This document shows, piece by piece, positions 42,953 to 52,010 of a DNA stretch of 64,000 bases (position 1 is the stretch's first letter; every line of letters starts with the position of its first letter). The stretch lies in contig CAJGBY010000004.1 in assembly GCA_904501735.1 (NCBI GenBank), positions 62,001 to 126,000 of the forward strand. Reading direction: 5' to 3'. Under the pieces are notes generated by a model that was not told the DNA's origin, did not search any database, and worked only from the letters and a program-made list of their open reading frames with translations. Source of the DNA: an uncultured Muribaculaceae bacterium (lineage in GTDB: Bacteria; Bacteroidota; Bacteroidia; Bacteroidales; Muribaculaceae). The translations under genes and the position numbers were made by a program.

Positions 42953-43396
42953 ATGGCATTAGAATCGTTTCTCGATAAGGAATCGCAACGCCGAGTGGTG
43001 GAAGCCATTGGCGTTGCCGAGAAATGCACTTCGGGCGAGATAAGAGTGCATGTGGAGCCTACATGTAAGTGTGGCGACCCTTATGCGCGTGCCGTAGAGG
43101 TGTTTGATCGTCTCGAAATGTATAAGACCGACGCTCGCAATGGTGTGCTTATCTACATTGCCTATAAGTCGCGCATGTTGGCCGTGATAGGCGATAAAGG
43201 TATCACCGACAAGGTGGGCGTGAACTTTTGGGTGGGCGAAAAGGATATCCTTACCGAATATTTGCGTGCTAAAAAGCCAGCCGAAGGGTTGTGTGAAGTG
43301 ATAAAGATGATAGGGGAGAACTTGTCGAAGCATTTCCCATATCAGAAAGATGATGTGAATGAATTGAGCGACGAAATATCTTATGAAGCTGAATAA
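42953..43396 (+). CDS. Cytosolic TPM-domain protein
   Basis: A 147-residue protein with a TPM (TLP18.3/Psb32/MOLO-1) domain: VVEAIGVAEKCTSGEIRVHVEP, RNGVLIYIAYKSRMLAVIGDKGI, KHFPY. No signal peptide and no membrane helix, unlike the next gene. It overlaps that gene by 14 bases. Function unknown. Confidence 0.85.
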   Translation: MALESFLDKESQRRVVEAIGVAEKCTSGEIRVHVEPTCKCGDPYARAVEVFDRLEMYKTDARNGVLIYIAYKSRMLAVIGDKGITDKVGVNFWVGEKDILTEYLRAKKPAEGLCEVIKMIGENLSKHFPYQKDDVNELSDEISYEAE

Positions 43397-44207
43397 AGTG
43401 ATAAAATCGTGGGTGGTGATGCTCGTGCTGTGTGTAACAACGGTGGCGCAAGCTCAAATACCCGATGCACCTAACCCTCCTCGGTTGGTGAACGACTTGG
43501 CTGGAGTGTTCACTGCAGGACAAGTGAAGTTGCTTGAAGATTCGCTTGTGAGTTTCGCACGACGCACATCTAATCAAGTTACTATCGTTACTGTTGCTGA
43601 CCTTGGTGGAATGGAGGCATCGCAATTTGCCTACGAAATAGGCGAAAAGTGGGGCGTGGGTGGAAGCAAGAACAACAATGGTGTTGTGATACTTGTGAAA
43701 CCTAAGACCGACACTAAAGGCGAGGTGTTTATAGCCACTGGTTATGGCGTGGAAGGTGTGTTGCCCGATGCATCGTGTAGCCGAATCATCAACAATGAGA
43801 TGATTCCCGAGTTTAAGAATAATGATTATTTTGCGGGCGTAGTGCGCGCGTTGAATGTTATTATGCCAGTGCTTGCTAAGGAATATTCGATTGAAGAATA
43901 TGAAAAAGCGGCCGAAGGAGTTCCTCCGTTTGCGGTTTTGTTCTTGGCAATATTTGTGGTGTTTATGTTCCTTTTGTTGATGAAAGACCACAACGATAAA
44001 GATAACGACCGCAACGGAAACTCAGGTACATTTGGTGGCGGTAATAGTGGAAGCGATGTAGCTACAGCTATTCTATTGGGTAGCTTGCTTGGTGGACGCT
44101 CATCGGGACGAGGAGGCTCGTTTGGTGGAGGTTCATTCGGTGGTGGCGGCTTTGGAGGCTTCGGTGGCGGCTCTTTCGGTGGTGGAGGGGCAGGCGGAAG
44201 CTGGTAA
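43383..44207 (+). CDS. Membrane TPM-domain protein with Gly-rich tail (YgcG-like)
   Basis: A 274-residue protein with signal peptide, a TPM domain outside the membrane (VNDLAGVFTAGQVKLLEDSL, NQVTIVTVADLGG, NNNGVVILVKPKT), a transmembrane helix (FAVLFLAIFVVFMFLLLM, about 180-198), and a Gly/Ser/Phe-rich C-terminus with repeated SFGGGSFGG-like units (about 235-274). Typical for the family that accompanies LemA. Last gene of the operon. Confidence 0.88.
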   Translation: MKLNKVIKSWVVMLVLCVTTVAQAQIPDAPNPPRLVNDLAGVFTAGQVKLLEDSLVSFARRTSNQVTIVTVADLGGMEASQFAYEIGEKWGVGGSKNNNGVVILVKPKTDTKGEVFIATGYGVEGVLPDASCSRIINNEMIPEFKNNDYFAGVVRALNVIMPVLAKEYSIEEYEKAAEGVPPFAVLFLAIFVVFMFLLLMKDHNDKDNDRNGNSGTFGGGNSGSDVATAILLGSLLGGRSSGRGGSFGGGSFGGGGFGGFGGGSFGGGGAGGSW

Positions 44208-44237
44208 ACACACGCCTAATATACAAGAAATAGATTT

Positions 44238-44279
44238 GGGGGCTAAAGATGGAGGTCTTTAGTCCTCAATTGTTTTTTT
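44238..44279 (+). terminator. Terminator of the LemA-TPM operon
   Basis: A stem of ggggctaaaga-type and tctttagtcctc arms, followed by seven T residues at 44273-44279. It reaches the last codon of recO on the other strand. Confidence 0.65.
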
Positions 44280-45003
44280 AGACGAAAAGTTGCTTGAGGA
44301 TGTCGGGCGATCGCAAGTTGCCTACCATGGTGTTGTGAAGGCGGTAGTAGTTGAGCGCGATGTCGAGGATTTCGCCTCGTTGAGTGCGTGAGAATCGGAA
44401 ATGATGCAAATTGCGCGATGTCATTCTTGATAATAGTACGATAATGGGTGCATCGGTAGGCGATAGGCGATGCTGATGCGATGGGCACTCGCGAGTGAAT
44501 GTACCATTGGCCATGTCGAACCAATATCCCTCACGGAACGACTCCACATCGGGTTGAATGCCGAGAAACGCGCCAAGGTTGTAGAGAAACCAAATGTGGA
44601 AATTGGCAACGCCTGCTTCGAGTGAGTCGAGTAGCTCGATTGAAGTGGCAATGAATCGGAAAAGACCAGTGTTCTCCTCGCTTTCTTGTATCGATCGCGA
44701 CAGAAGTTCGCTCATAAACATTGCTATGGCGTTTTTCGACGGGTCGGCATAGATGTTGGCAAGAGTGGTAATAGGTCGTGCGTCGCGGAAAGTGTGCAAG
44801 TCGCGTCCAGGAAGAATCTTTGCCTCAAACTCGATAATCGACAAAGGCATAAACATGGCGTTACGCATGCGTGCATTCTTCGTGTTGCCTTGTGGAAGCA
44901 TAAAAGCCATGCGTCCACATTTGTCGGTGAGAATGTGAACAATCGAATTTTTGTCGCTATAACGCAACACATGAAGAACTATTCCACTAAGTTTTTCGTA
45001 CAT
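44278..45003 (-). CDS. recO: DNA repair protein RecO
   Basis: Loads RecA on SSB-coated DNA together with RecR. The 241 residues begin with an OB fold (YEKLSGIVLHVLRYSDKNSIVHILTDKCG) followed by the helical part. Bacteroidota RecO often lacks the full zinc-binding cysteine set, and no cysteine cluster is visible here either. Convergent with the LemA operon. Confidence 0.9.
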   Translation of the reverse strand: MYEKLSGIVLHVLRYSDKNSIVHILTDKCGRMAFMLPQGNTKNARMRNAMFMPLSIIEFEAKILPGRDLHTFRDARPITTLANIYADPSKNAIAMFMSELLSRSIQESEENTGLFRFIATSIELLDSLEAGVANFHIWFLYNLGAFLGIQPDVESFREGYWFDMANGTFTRECPSHQHRLSPTDAPIIVLLSRMTSRNLHHFRFSRTQRGEILDIALNYYRLHNTMVGNLRSPDILKQLFV

Positions 45004-45127
45004 TCAGAATTATTTATTATCTTTGCAGTCGCAAATCGATATTTTCTGCAATATTCGTGAAAAAATGCGATGTGTGCAAGCCGAAAAGGTAAAAAATCAC
45101 GGTTTTTGAAAAAATGTTGCCAAAAAA

Positions 45128-45159
45128 TTTGGTGGATTCAGAAAAAGTGTCTAAATTTG
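45128..45159 (+). promoter_or_regulatory. Bacteroidota promoter for the tRNA-Glu/rpsT region
   Basis: TTTG and TAAATTTG with 20 bases between, 28 bases before the tRNA. A second -7-like element (TATCTTTG) lies at 45018-45025. Confidence 0.75.
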
Positions 45160-45186
45160 CACTCGCTTTCGATAAGCAAGGCATAT

Positions 45187-45258
45187 GGCCCCTTCGTCTA
45201 TCGGTTAGGACGCAAGATTTTCATTCTTGAAAGAGGAGTTCGATTCTCCTAGGGGCTA
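45187..45258 (+). tRNA. tRNA-Glu (TTC), copy 1
   Basis: Cloverleaf with acceptor arms GGCCCCT and AGGGGCT, D arm GTCTATCGGTTAGGAC, anticodon stem CAAGA/TCTTG with loop TTTTCAT (anticodon TTC) and T arm AGGAG-TTCGATT-CTCCT. CCA is not encoded. No terminator before rpsT, so the two may be cotranscribed. Confidence 0.95.
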
Positions 45259-45295
45259 CAAAATAAAAATGCACTAAAAGTTTAAGATTTTTAAA

Positions 45296-45550
45296 ATGGC
45301 AAATCACAAATCATCAATCAAAAGAATCCGCCAAACAGTGGCAAAAAGACTACACAACCGTTACTATGTGAAGTCAGCTCGTACTACAGTACGTCGCTTC
45401 CGTGCATTGACTGATAAGGCTGAAGCAACAGCGAAGTTGCCTAAGGTAATTTCGTTACTAGATAAGATCGCAGGTAAGGGCTTGATCTCAAAGAATAAGG
45501 CTTCTAACTTGAAGTCAAAGCTTACTCTTCACGTGAACAAGTTGGCTTAA
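45296..45550 (+). CDS. rpsT: 30S ribosomal protein S20
   Basis: An 84-residue basic helical protein that binds 16S rRNA: MANHKSSIKRIRQTVAKRLHN, YYVKSARTTVRRFR, and the end GLISKNKASNLKSKLTLHVNKLA. Typical length. It lies between the two tRNA-Glu genes. Confidence 0.96.
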   Translation: MANHKSSIKRIRQTVAKRLHNRYYVKSARTTVRRFRALTDKAEATAKLPKVISLLDKIAGKGLISKNKASNLKSKLTLHVNKLA

Positions 45551-45608
45551 TCCTCGCGGTTAAAGCAAAGAAAAACGATTGACCTCGCAAGAGGACGATT
45601 TTGAAGGA

Positions 45609-45680
45609 GGCCCCTTCGTCTATCGGTTAGGACGCAAGATTTTCATTCTTGAAAGAGGAGTTCGATTCTCCTAGGGGCTA
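45609..45680 (+). tRNA. tRNA-Glu (TTC), copy 2
   Basis: Identical over all 72 bases to the copy at 45187-45258, plus one extra C. This copy is followed directly by CCA (45681-45683), which the first copy lacks. A strong terminator starts 6 bases after the tRNA. Confidence 0.95.
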
Positions 45681-45685
45681 CCACA

Positions 45686-45719
45686 AGACGCTAAGTAAAA
45701 TTTACTTGGCGTCTTTTTT
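45686..45719 (+). terminator. Terminator after tRNA-Glu copy 2
   Basis: Arms agacgctaagtaaa and tttacttggcgtct form a long stem, followed by six T residues. Confidence 0.85.
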
Positions 45720-45754
45720 GTTGTATGTATAAAGTTTAAAAGTTTAATGTAGAG

Positions 45755-45786
45755 TTGTTTTATTTGCTTTTTTTCCTTTATATTTG
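45755..45786 (+). promoter_or_regulatory. Candidate promoter of the leucine-rich-repeat gene
   Basis: GTTG and TATATTTG with 21 bases between. The leader before the ATG at 45951 would be about 160 nt and holds one small open frame of 34 codons at 45830-45934. Confidence 0.45.
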
Positions 45787-45950
45787 CGTAATATTTGCAA
45801 TGTATTATAACTCGAAATCTTACTTTGGTATGGAATTAAATGGTGTAATTAGAGATGTGGACAGAGTTGGTATAAAGTTGGAGTGTCACTGCCTTCTTTA
45901 TCTCAATGATAACATGAAGAAAATTTACAAATAAAACAAAATTTAAAATT

Positions 45951-47680
45951 ATGGAAAAGTTTAATAGATTAAATAGCAATATAGCTTTATTGCTAAAGGT
46001 GTTTGCTTTAAGATTATTTCCTGTGAAAAGCTTTGCTCAAGATGGTTTTCAGCAAAAATTTACAAAAAGGTGCACACTATTTGCAATAATGTTGTTGTCG
46101 TTGATAAGCGCATATGCACACGATTTTGAGGAAAATGGTATATATTATGATAAAGTAGGTGATGGCAGCTGTGTCGAGGTAGTTGTTGGAATGACAAGCA
46201 CTCGCGGTGGCGGTTGGGAACATCATTATCTGGAGGGAGATGTTGTTATTCCAGCTCGTACTTCAAGTGGATATAAGGTCATAGGGATTGCGGAAAGTGC
46301 CAATTGTAGAGTATCTTCGATATCTTTACCAGAAACATTATTGTATATTGAAAGTGGAGCTTTCTTTCACGCACTTTTAACTGAATTATATATACCTAAG
46401 TCTGTAACAAGTATTGAACCGGGTGCTTTTATCTCTTGTAGTAGGTTGGAGAAAATAGAAGTTGATAAGGGTAATACAGTCTATGATTCAAGAGAAAACA
46501 GTAATGCAATTATAAGAACTGCAGATAATGCATTGGTTGTGGGTTGTGTAAATACAATCATACCAAATTCGATTCGTAGTATTGAGTATAAGGCTTTTAA
46601 AGGGAATTCTGCTATAAAAAAATGGTAATTCCTAATACTATAATGAACATTGGTGCTAATGCATTTGAAAACTGTTTAAATTTGGAATCTATTGTGCTGC
46701 CTGAAAATCTTACAATCTTAAGTGACCACTTATTTGATTGTTGTAAATCACTTAAATCAATAGAGATTCCAAATAATGTTACAAGTATTGGATATGCTAC
46801 TTTTTATAATTGTGATAGTTTGAGCTGTGTGAAGTTTTCAAGTAATTTAAGAGAGATAGGGGAGTGTGGTTTTGCTAGTTGTGGAAAATTAAAAGAGTTG
46901 AATTTTATCTCAAATGTTACGATAAATGAAGGAGCGTTTGAGTATTGTGGTGAATTAGAAAAAGTTTGTTTTGAGAATAATATAATTGGAGGGGAAACTC
47001 AAATAGAGGCGTATGCATTTCAAGCCTGTGGTGGATTGAAAGAGTTGATTCTTCCAAAGAATTTAACAAGAATAGCTCAAAGAGCCTTCGAAGGATGTGT
47101 GGGCTTGGAAAAAATTATAGTAGAAGAAGGAAACTCGATTTATGAATCTGCCGAGGATAATAATAGTATAATGTGTAGGACAATAGAGAATGGTATACCT
47201 ATTGTTGATTTGGTTTTAGCAAATAAAGATGCTATTATATCGCCAAAAGTACATAGACTGGCTCCGTATGCATTTTTGTACGGAAGACGTAGTGTAATTA
47301 TACCGGAAAATGTATTGTCAATACAAAAGTATTCGTTTTATGGTTGCCGAAGTTTGGATGATGTTTATATGAAATCAAGTACGCCACCGAATATGACACA
47401 ACCAGCATCTGATCATGGGGCGTTTTATAGGAGTGACCCTAGAGTGATGACACTTTATGTCCCAGTTGGAGCTAAAGAAATATATTCTGATCCTACATTA
47501 GATTGGTGTTTATTTGGTAGTATTGTTGAATGGTATCCGTCAGATATAGAAGATGTTTGTTCCGATGAAAAAAATATTCCTGTTGAATACTATAATTTGC
47601 AGGGAGTGAAGGTTGAAAATCCTGATAATGGTGTATATATTAAGAAGCAAGGCTCACGCTCGACAAAAGTTGTGTTGTGA
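45951..47680 (+). pseudogene. BspA-type leucine-rich-repeat surface protein with a frameshift at an A7 run
   Basis: Two overlapping frames form one LRR_5/BspA protein. The first (45951-46628) has an N-terminal hydrophobic segment (LFAIMLLSLISAYAHD) and the first repeats (SISLPETLLYIESGAFFH, LYIPKSVTSIEPGAFISC). It ends in AIKKW because of TAA at 46626. The second frame (46622-47680) continues the repeats directly (MVIPNTIMNIGANAFENC) through about ten units and ends in VEYYNLQGVKVENPDNGVYI, a C-terminal module common on exported Bacteroidales proteins. A -1 shift on AAAAAAA (46616-46622) gives AIKKMVIPN and joins them exactly. So it may be a mutation, a read error, or slippage that still makes full-length protein. 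BspA repeats bind host or surface ligands. Confidence 0.82.
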
Positions 47681-47740
47681 TGTGAGGAAAAAAGTGCTAA
47701 ATTTGTAACTCCAAAATTAAATGTAAATCGAATTAAGGAA

Positions 47741-48121
47741 ATGAAGAAACAAATTTCAACAACTAATGCGCCTGCTGCTATCGGACCTTACAGCCAGGCT
47801 ATCGAAGCTAACGGTATGGTGTTTGTATCGGGACAACTTCCAGTGGATCCTGCAACTGGCGAATTTGCCGAAGGTGGTATCAAGGAACTTACTCGTCAAT
47901 CATTGACTAATATGAAGAACATTCTTGCTGAAGCAGGATTGACAATGGCTAATGTGGTGAAGACAACAGTTTTCCTTGCTGATATGGCTGATTTTGTAGC
48001 GATGAATGAGGTGTATGCAAGCTTTTTCGAAGGCGTAGCACCAGCGCGCTCGGCTGTGGCAGTGAAGACATTGCCTAAGAATGCTCTTGTAGAGATAGAA
48101 TGTATAGCTGTTAAGGGCTAA
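47741..48121 (+). CDS. ridA: RidA family imine/enamine deaminase
   Basis: A 126-residue trimeric enzyme that hydrolyses reactive enamines and imines formed by PLP enzymes. Motifs are APAAIGPYSQAIEANGMVFVSGQLPVDP, and ARSAVAVKTLPKNALVEIECIA with the active-site arginine and glutamate. Cytoplasmic. It has no close operon partner; the region after it is unusual (see findings). Confidence 0.94.
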   Translation: MKKQISTTNAPAAIGPYSQAIEANGMVFVSGQLPVDPATGEFAEGGIKELTRQSLTNMKNILAEAGLTMANVVKTTVFLADMADFVAMNEVYASFFEGVAPARSAVAVKTLPKNALVEIECIAVKG

Positions 48122-48260
48122 GAAAAGCGCGCAAATGGCGCACGCTCGTCGTTCTGCCGACAAGGTGTCGATGGAGACTCGAAAGTGGCTGAAAACGGCC
48201 TTAAAATGCGTGAGGCGAGGTGTGGTGCGATTTTGACCTGCTCTGCAGAAAATTGATGAT

Positions 48261-48300
48261 AAAAAATCCCTGTTTTTATTTCGTAAAGCGGGGATTTTTT
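48261..48300. terminator. Hairpin between ridA and gyrB
   Basis: Arms aaaaaatccc and gggatttttt form a 10-bp stem with a long loop and T-rich ends on either strand. The gyrB -33 element lies in the loop. Confidence 0.5.
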
Positions 48301-48310
48301 TGTATTTTTG
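48279..48310 (+). promoter_or_regulatory. Promoter of gyrB
   Basis: TTTC and TATTTTTG with 20 bases between; the -33 element has one mismatch. Leader about 60 nt. Confidence 0.55.
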
Positions 48311-48377
48311 TATGTTGGAAAATAGGCAGTTAGACCTATTAAGTAAATAGCAATTTCAAAACGATTAAAGTAATATA

Positions 48378-50348
48378 ATGGCTGAAGAATTAGAATTGAA
48401 TCAAGGAACTCAAGAACAGGCAAATTATACTGCCGATAACATTCAAGTTCTTGAAGGTCTTGAAGCGGTGCGTAAGCGTCCGTCAATGTATATTGGTGAC
48501 ACAAGTAGTAAGGGTTTGCATCACTTGGTGTATGAAGTGGTGGATAACTCAATCGACGAAGCGTTGGCAGGTTATGCCAGCCACATCGATGTTGTAATCA
48601 CCGAAGACAATTCAATCCAAGTAACCGATAATGGTCGTGGTATTCCAGTGGATATGCACGAAAAGTTGAACAAGCCAGCCCTTGAAGTGGTGTTGACAGT
48701 GCTTCACGCAGGTGGTAAGTTCGATAAGGGTTCTTACAAAGTGTCGGGTGGTTTGCACGGTGTAGGTGTGTCGTGTGTGAATGCGTTGTCGACCTATTTG
48801 CGTGCCGAAGTGCGCCGCAACGGCAAGGTGTATATGCAAGAATTTAGCTGCGGACAGCCAACAGGTCAAATGAAGGTGTTGGGTGATACCGAAGAACACG
48901 GTACAACCATCTATTTCCACCCAGATAATACAATTTTCTCAGAAACAGTTTACGATTACAAGACACTTGCAACACGCCTACGCGACTTGGCATTCTTGAA
49001 CGCAGGAATCACATTGTCGCTCACTGATATGCGTGTGAAGGACGAAGAAGGTAATCCATTGAAGGAAATCTTCTTCTCAGAAACTGGTCTTGATGACTTC
49101 GTACAATATATCGACTCAAACAAAGAACATCTAATCAACGACATTATCCACATCAGTATCGAAAAGCAAGGTATTCCTGTGGAAGTGGCAATGACTTATA
49201 ATACTACTTTCAATGAAAATGTGTATTCATATGTGAATAACATCAACACAATCGAAGGTGGTACACACTTGACTGGTTTCCGTCGTGGTCTTACAAGCAC
49301 ATTGAAGAAATATGCCGAAGATTCTAAGATTCTTGAAAAGGAAAAGGTAGATGTGTCGAGCGACGACTTCCGCGAAGGTCTTACTGCAGTGGTGTCGGTG
49401 AAGGTGCTTGAACCACAATTTGAAGGTCAAACAAAGACAAAATTGGGTAACACTGAAGTGATAGGTGCAGTGCAAACAGCCGTTTCGGAAGCACTTGGCA
49501 ACTATCTTGAAGAACACCCAAATCAAGCAAAAGCGATTGTAGAAAAGGTGGTGCTTGCTGCAAAGGCTCGTCATGCTGCTTACAATGCGCGTATGAAGGT
49601 GCAGAGAAAGTCGCCATTGGCAGGTGGAGGTTTGCCAGGTAAGCTTGCCGATTGCTCATCGCGCGTAGCCGAAGAATGTGAATTGTTCCTTGTCGAAGGG
49701 GACTCTGCGGGCGGTACAGCAAAGCAAGGTCGCGACCGTATGTTCCAAGCTATTCTTCCTCTTCGTGGTAAGATTCTTAATGTAGAAAAGGCAATGGAAC
49801 ACAAGGTGCTCGATAGCGAAGAAATCGTGAATCTATTCCGTGCTCTTGGTGTAACTATCGGTACCGAAGAAGACCCTAAGGCAGCCAATCTTGCAAAACT
49901 TCGTTATCACAAGATTATCATCATGACCGATGCCGATGTGGATGGTGCCCACATTGCAACATTGCTTATGACATTCTTCTTCCGTCGCATGCGCCCAATC
50001 ATCGAAAAGGGTTATCTATATCTTGCTACTCCTCCATTGTATAAGTGTTCGAAGGGTAGCCACGAAGAATACTGCTGGGACGAACAACAACGCGAACAAT
50101 TCATCATGCGCTATGGTAATGGTGAAGAGCGCCAAGTGAAGGTGCAACGCTATAAGGGTCTTGGTGAAATGAACGCCGAACAATTGTGGGATACTACAAT
50201 GGACCCAGATAATCGTATCTTGAAACAAGTACAAATTTCGGACGCTGCCGAAAGTGATCGTATCTTCTCAATGCTTATGGGTGAAGATGTGGCACCTCGT
50301 CGCGAATTTATCGAACAAAATGCAACTTATGCTAATATCGATAGTTGA
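48378..50348 (+). CDS. gyrB: DNA gyrase subunit B
   Basis: ATPase subunit of gyrase, 656 residues. The GHKL ATP site has EVVDNSIDEALAGY, DNGRGIPVD and GLHGVGVSCVNAL. The TOPRIM domain has LFLVEGDSAGG and IIMTDADVDGAHI with catalytic Glu and Asp residues, and QRYKGLGEMNAEQLWDTTMDP lies near the C-terminus. Length is typical of the type without the long insert. Single gene. Confidence 0.97.
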   Translation: MAEELELNQGTQEQANYTADNIQVLEGLEAVRKRPSMYIGDTSSKGLHHLVYEVVDNSIDEALAGYASHIDVVITEDNSIQVTDNGRGIPVDMHEKLNKPALEVVLTVLHAGGKFDKGSYKVSGGLHGVGVSCVNALSTYLRAEVRRNGKVYMQEFSCGQPTGQMKVLGDTEEHGTTIYFHPDNTIFSETVYDYKTLATRLRDLAFLNAGITLSLTDMRVKDEEGNPLKEIFFSETGLDDFVQYIDSNKEHLINDIIHISIEKQGIPVEVAMTYNTTFNENVYSYVNNINTIEGGTHLTGFRRGLTSTLKKYAEDSKILEKEKVDVSSDDFREGLTAVVSVKVLEPQFEGQTKTKLGNTEVIGAVQTAVSEALGNYLEEHPNQAKAIVEKVVLAAKARHAAYNARMKVQRKSPLAGGGLPGKLADCSSRVAEECELFLVEGDSAGGTAKQGRDRMFQAILPLRGKILNVEKAMEHKVLDSEEIVNLFRALGVTIGTEEDPKAANLAKLRYHKIIIMTDADVDGAHIATLLMTFFFRRMRPIIEKGYLYLATPPLYKCSKGSHEEYCWDEQQREQFIMRYGNGEERQVKVQRYKGLGEMNAEQLWDTTMDPDNRILKQVQISDAAESDRIFSMLMGEDVAPRREFIEQNATYANIDS

Positions 50349-50520
50349 TAAACACACAAAAACAACAGACAAGAAAATTAAATAAATATCTCATAAAGTA
50401 ATGGTGAGGAAGGCGACGGGAGTCGATTTCCTCATTTTTTTATCCCTATGATTAAACTTTAGTAATAGAGTGGCATCAAAAGTGATGAAAGAGATAATTA
50501 AAACAAGCTAAAAAGTAACA

Positions 50521-51072
50521 ATGGCATCAGATAGCGAAATAATAGAACTGCTAAGAAGCGATACCGAGCGTGAGCGTGGCTTTAGGCTATTGCTCAAGGC
50601 CTATGGCGACAAGCTATATTGGCACATACGCCGTATAGTGGTGAGCAGAGAAGACGCTGAAGATGCTATGCAAGAAACCTCGATAAAGGTGTATAGTAAG
50701 CTCGATAGCTTCAAGGGTGATAGTTCGCTATATACTTGGCTATATACGATAGCTACTAATGAAGCACTACAGGTGTTGCGTCGCCGATGTGGCTTGTTTC
50801 AGTCGATTGACAGCGAAGGAGTGGGCGAACGATTGCGCGATACGATGTATGCCGAGAATGATGTGGATAGCGATGCTGCCGAGACAGTGTTCCAAGAAGC
50901 TCTGCTCACCCTTCCCACTCAACAACGATTGGCATTTAATATGCGCTACTACGATGAGATGCCTTATGAGGAAATAGCTGAGATAACAGGCAAAAATGTG
51001 AATACACTAAAAGCTAATTATCACTTTGCAGTAGAAAAAATTAAGAAATTTATAAACGATAACGCCATATGA
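50521..51072 (+). CDS. ECF-type RNA polymerase sigma factor
   Basis: A 183-residue sigma-70 family protein. Region 2 is YWHIRRIVVSREDAEDAMQETSIKVY with SSLYTWLYTIATNEALQVLRRR, and region 4 is LPTQQRLAFNMRYYDEMPYEEIAEITGKNVNTLKANYHFAVEKIK in shape. It overlaps the next gene by 4 bases (ATGA), the usual arrangement for a sigma and its anti-sigma factor. The target regulon is unknown. Confidence 0.92.
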   Translation: MASDSEIIELLRSDTERERGFRLLLKAYGDKLYWHIRRIVVSREDAEDAMQETSIKVYSKLDSFKGDSSLYTWLYTIATNEALQVLRRRCGLFQSIDSEGVGERLRDTMYAENDVDSDAAETVFQEALLTLPTQQRLAFNMRYYDEMPYEEIAEITGKNVNTLKANYHFAVEKIKKFINDNAI

Positions 51073-51404
51073 AAGACTTACAACAATTTGCAGGCAAACG
51101 AATGCCTTACAAAGAAGATAGCGACTATGTGTCGAGCCTTTTGGATCGCTGTGCCGATAAAGCACTGGCTGCAAAAGGTGGTCGTGGTGGTGAGAATGTG
51201 AAAGCATTCTGGTTGCGCGTGTCGAGTGCAGCAGCAGTGATTGCCGTGGCATTGGTGATGTGTTTCAACTTGACCCGTAACAGCGAATTTGACAGCTATA
51301 AAGGCAGTGCTCCGCTTGCCGATGTGATAGCATCGATGAGCGATGACCAACTGATGGATATTGCTGCCTACGAATTAGATGAAATTCCGGAATACTATGA
51401 ATAA
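51069..51404 (+). CDS. Putative anti-sigma factor, single-pass membrane protein
   Basis: A 111-residue protein with a cytoplasmic N-terminal half (about 1-45), one membrane helix (SSAAAVIAVALVMCFNL, about 52-68) and a short outer part ending in acidic residues (AYELDEIPEYYE). No recognisable zinc-binding HxxxCxxC motif. The call comes from the overlap with the sigma gene and the topology, not from sequence similarity. Confidence 0.6.
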   Translation: MKDLQQFAGKRMPYKEDSDYVSSLLDRCADKALAAKGGRGGENVKAFWLRVSSAAAVIAVALVMCFNLTRNSEFDSYKGSAPLADVIASMSDDQLMDIAAYELDEIPEYYE

Positions 51405-51436
51405 ATATCAAGAAACTTATTAAGATGGAACTTATT

Positions 51437-51988
51437 ATGAAAAGAATAACATTGATTTTGGCTCTTGTGGTCACAGTGGCTATGAGTGCAGTGGCTCAGC
51501 CTAAGAAGATGAGCAAAGAAATGCAAGAAAAGGTGTTCAATGGCAAGGCTCAAATGATGCAAAAAGAATTGCGACTTACTGATGAACAAATGGTAGACTT
51601 TTTGCCTATATACAAAGCGTTTCAAGAAGATGTGTTTAGCATCAAACCTAAGAGAATCGAAGGCGATTCGCTTACATCGCAAAAGGCTTATGATAGAGTG
51701 GTCAATCGACTTGAATATCATGAAAAAGTGATTGCAGTGCAAAAGAAAGCTATCAAGAAACTTCAACCTATACTTACTCCAAAGCAACTTGTTAAGTTCC
51801 TTGATGCTGAGAATAAGGTGCAAAAGGGAATTCGCCGTTTTAAGAATGACCGAAAGGGTGCACCACATATGGGAAAAGACTCAATAGGCAAGATGCATCG
51901 CCCACATCGCGACAAGAAGCACGCCTTTAGAAAACCTATGCGTAATGGCGAGAAAGACAGCAATCTGACCCCTGAAACAAAGGAGTAA
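51437..51988 (+). CDS. Spy/CpxP-like periplasmic protein
   Basis: A 183-residue secreted helical protein with signal peptide MKRITLILALVVTVAMSAVA. The mature part is charged and helical (MQKELRLTDEQMVDFLPIYKAFQ, then ILTPKQLVKFLDAENKVQKGIRRF), matching the LTxxQ-type repeats of Spy/CpxP-like proteins. A His/Lys/Arg-rich tail follows, which could bind metals. An ATG at 51425 is possible but adds four residues before the signal. It is third in the sigma operon and is a likely stress effector. Confidence 0.65.
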   Translation: MKRITLILALVVTVAMSAVAQPKKMSKEMQEKVFNGKAQMMQKELRLTDEQMVDFLPIYKAFQEDVFSIKPKRIEGDSLTSQKAYDRVVNRLEYHEKVIAVQKKAIKKLQPILTPKQLVKFLDAENKVQKGIRRFKNDRKGAPHMGKDSIGKMHRPHRDKKHAFRKPMRNGEKDSNLTPETKE

Positions 51989-52010
51989 AAAGGTATAAAT
52001 ATAAAGTTGT

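Noticed and set aside
43269..43991. Minus-strand open frame of 240 codons opposite the TPM genes
   Set aside because: Shadow frame with no domain; both TPM genes are well supported.
45530..45535. CACGTG core resembling the centre of a parS site
   Set aside because: It lies inside rpsT and the flanking bases match the parS consensus poorly. CACGTG in sdhC near 62863 is no better.
45830..45934. 34-codon open frame before the leucine-rich-repeat gene
   Set aside because: Could be a leader peptide, but there is no supporting feature beyond an ATG and a stop.
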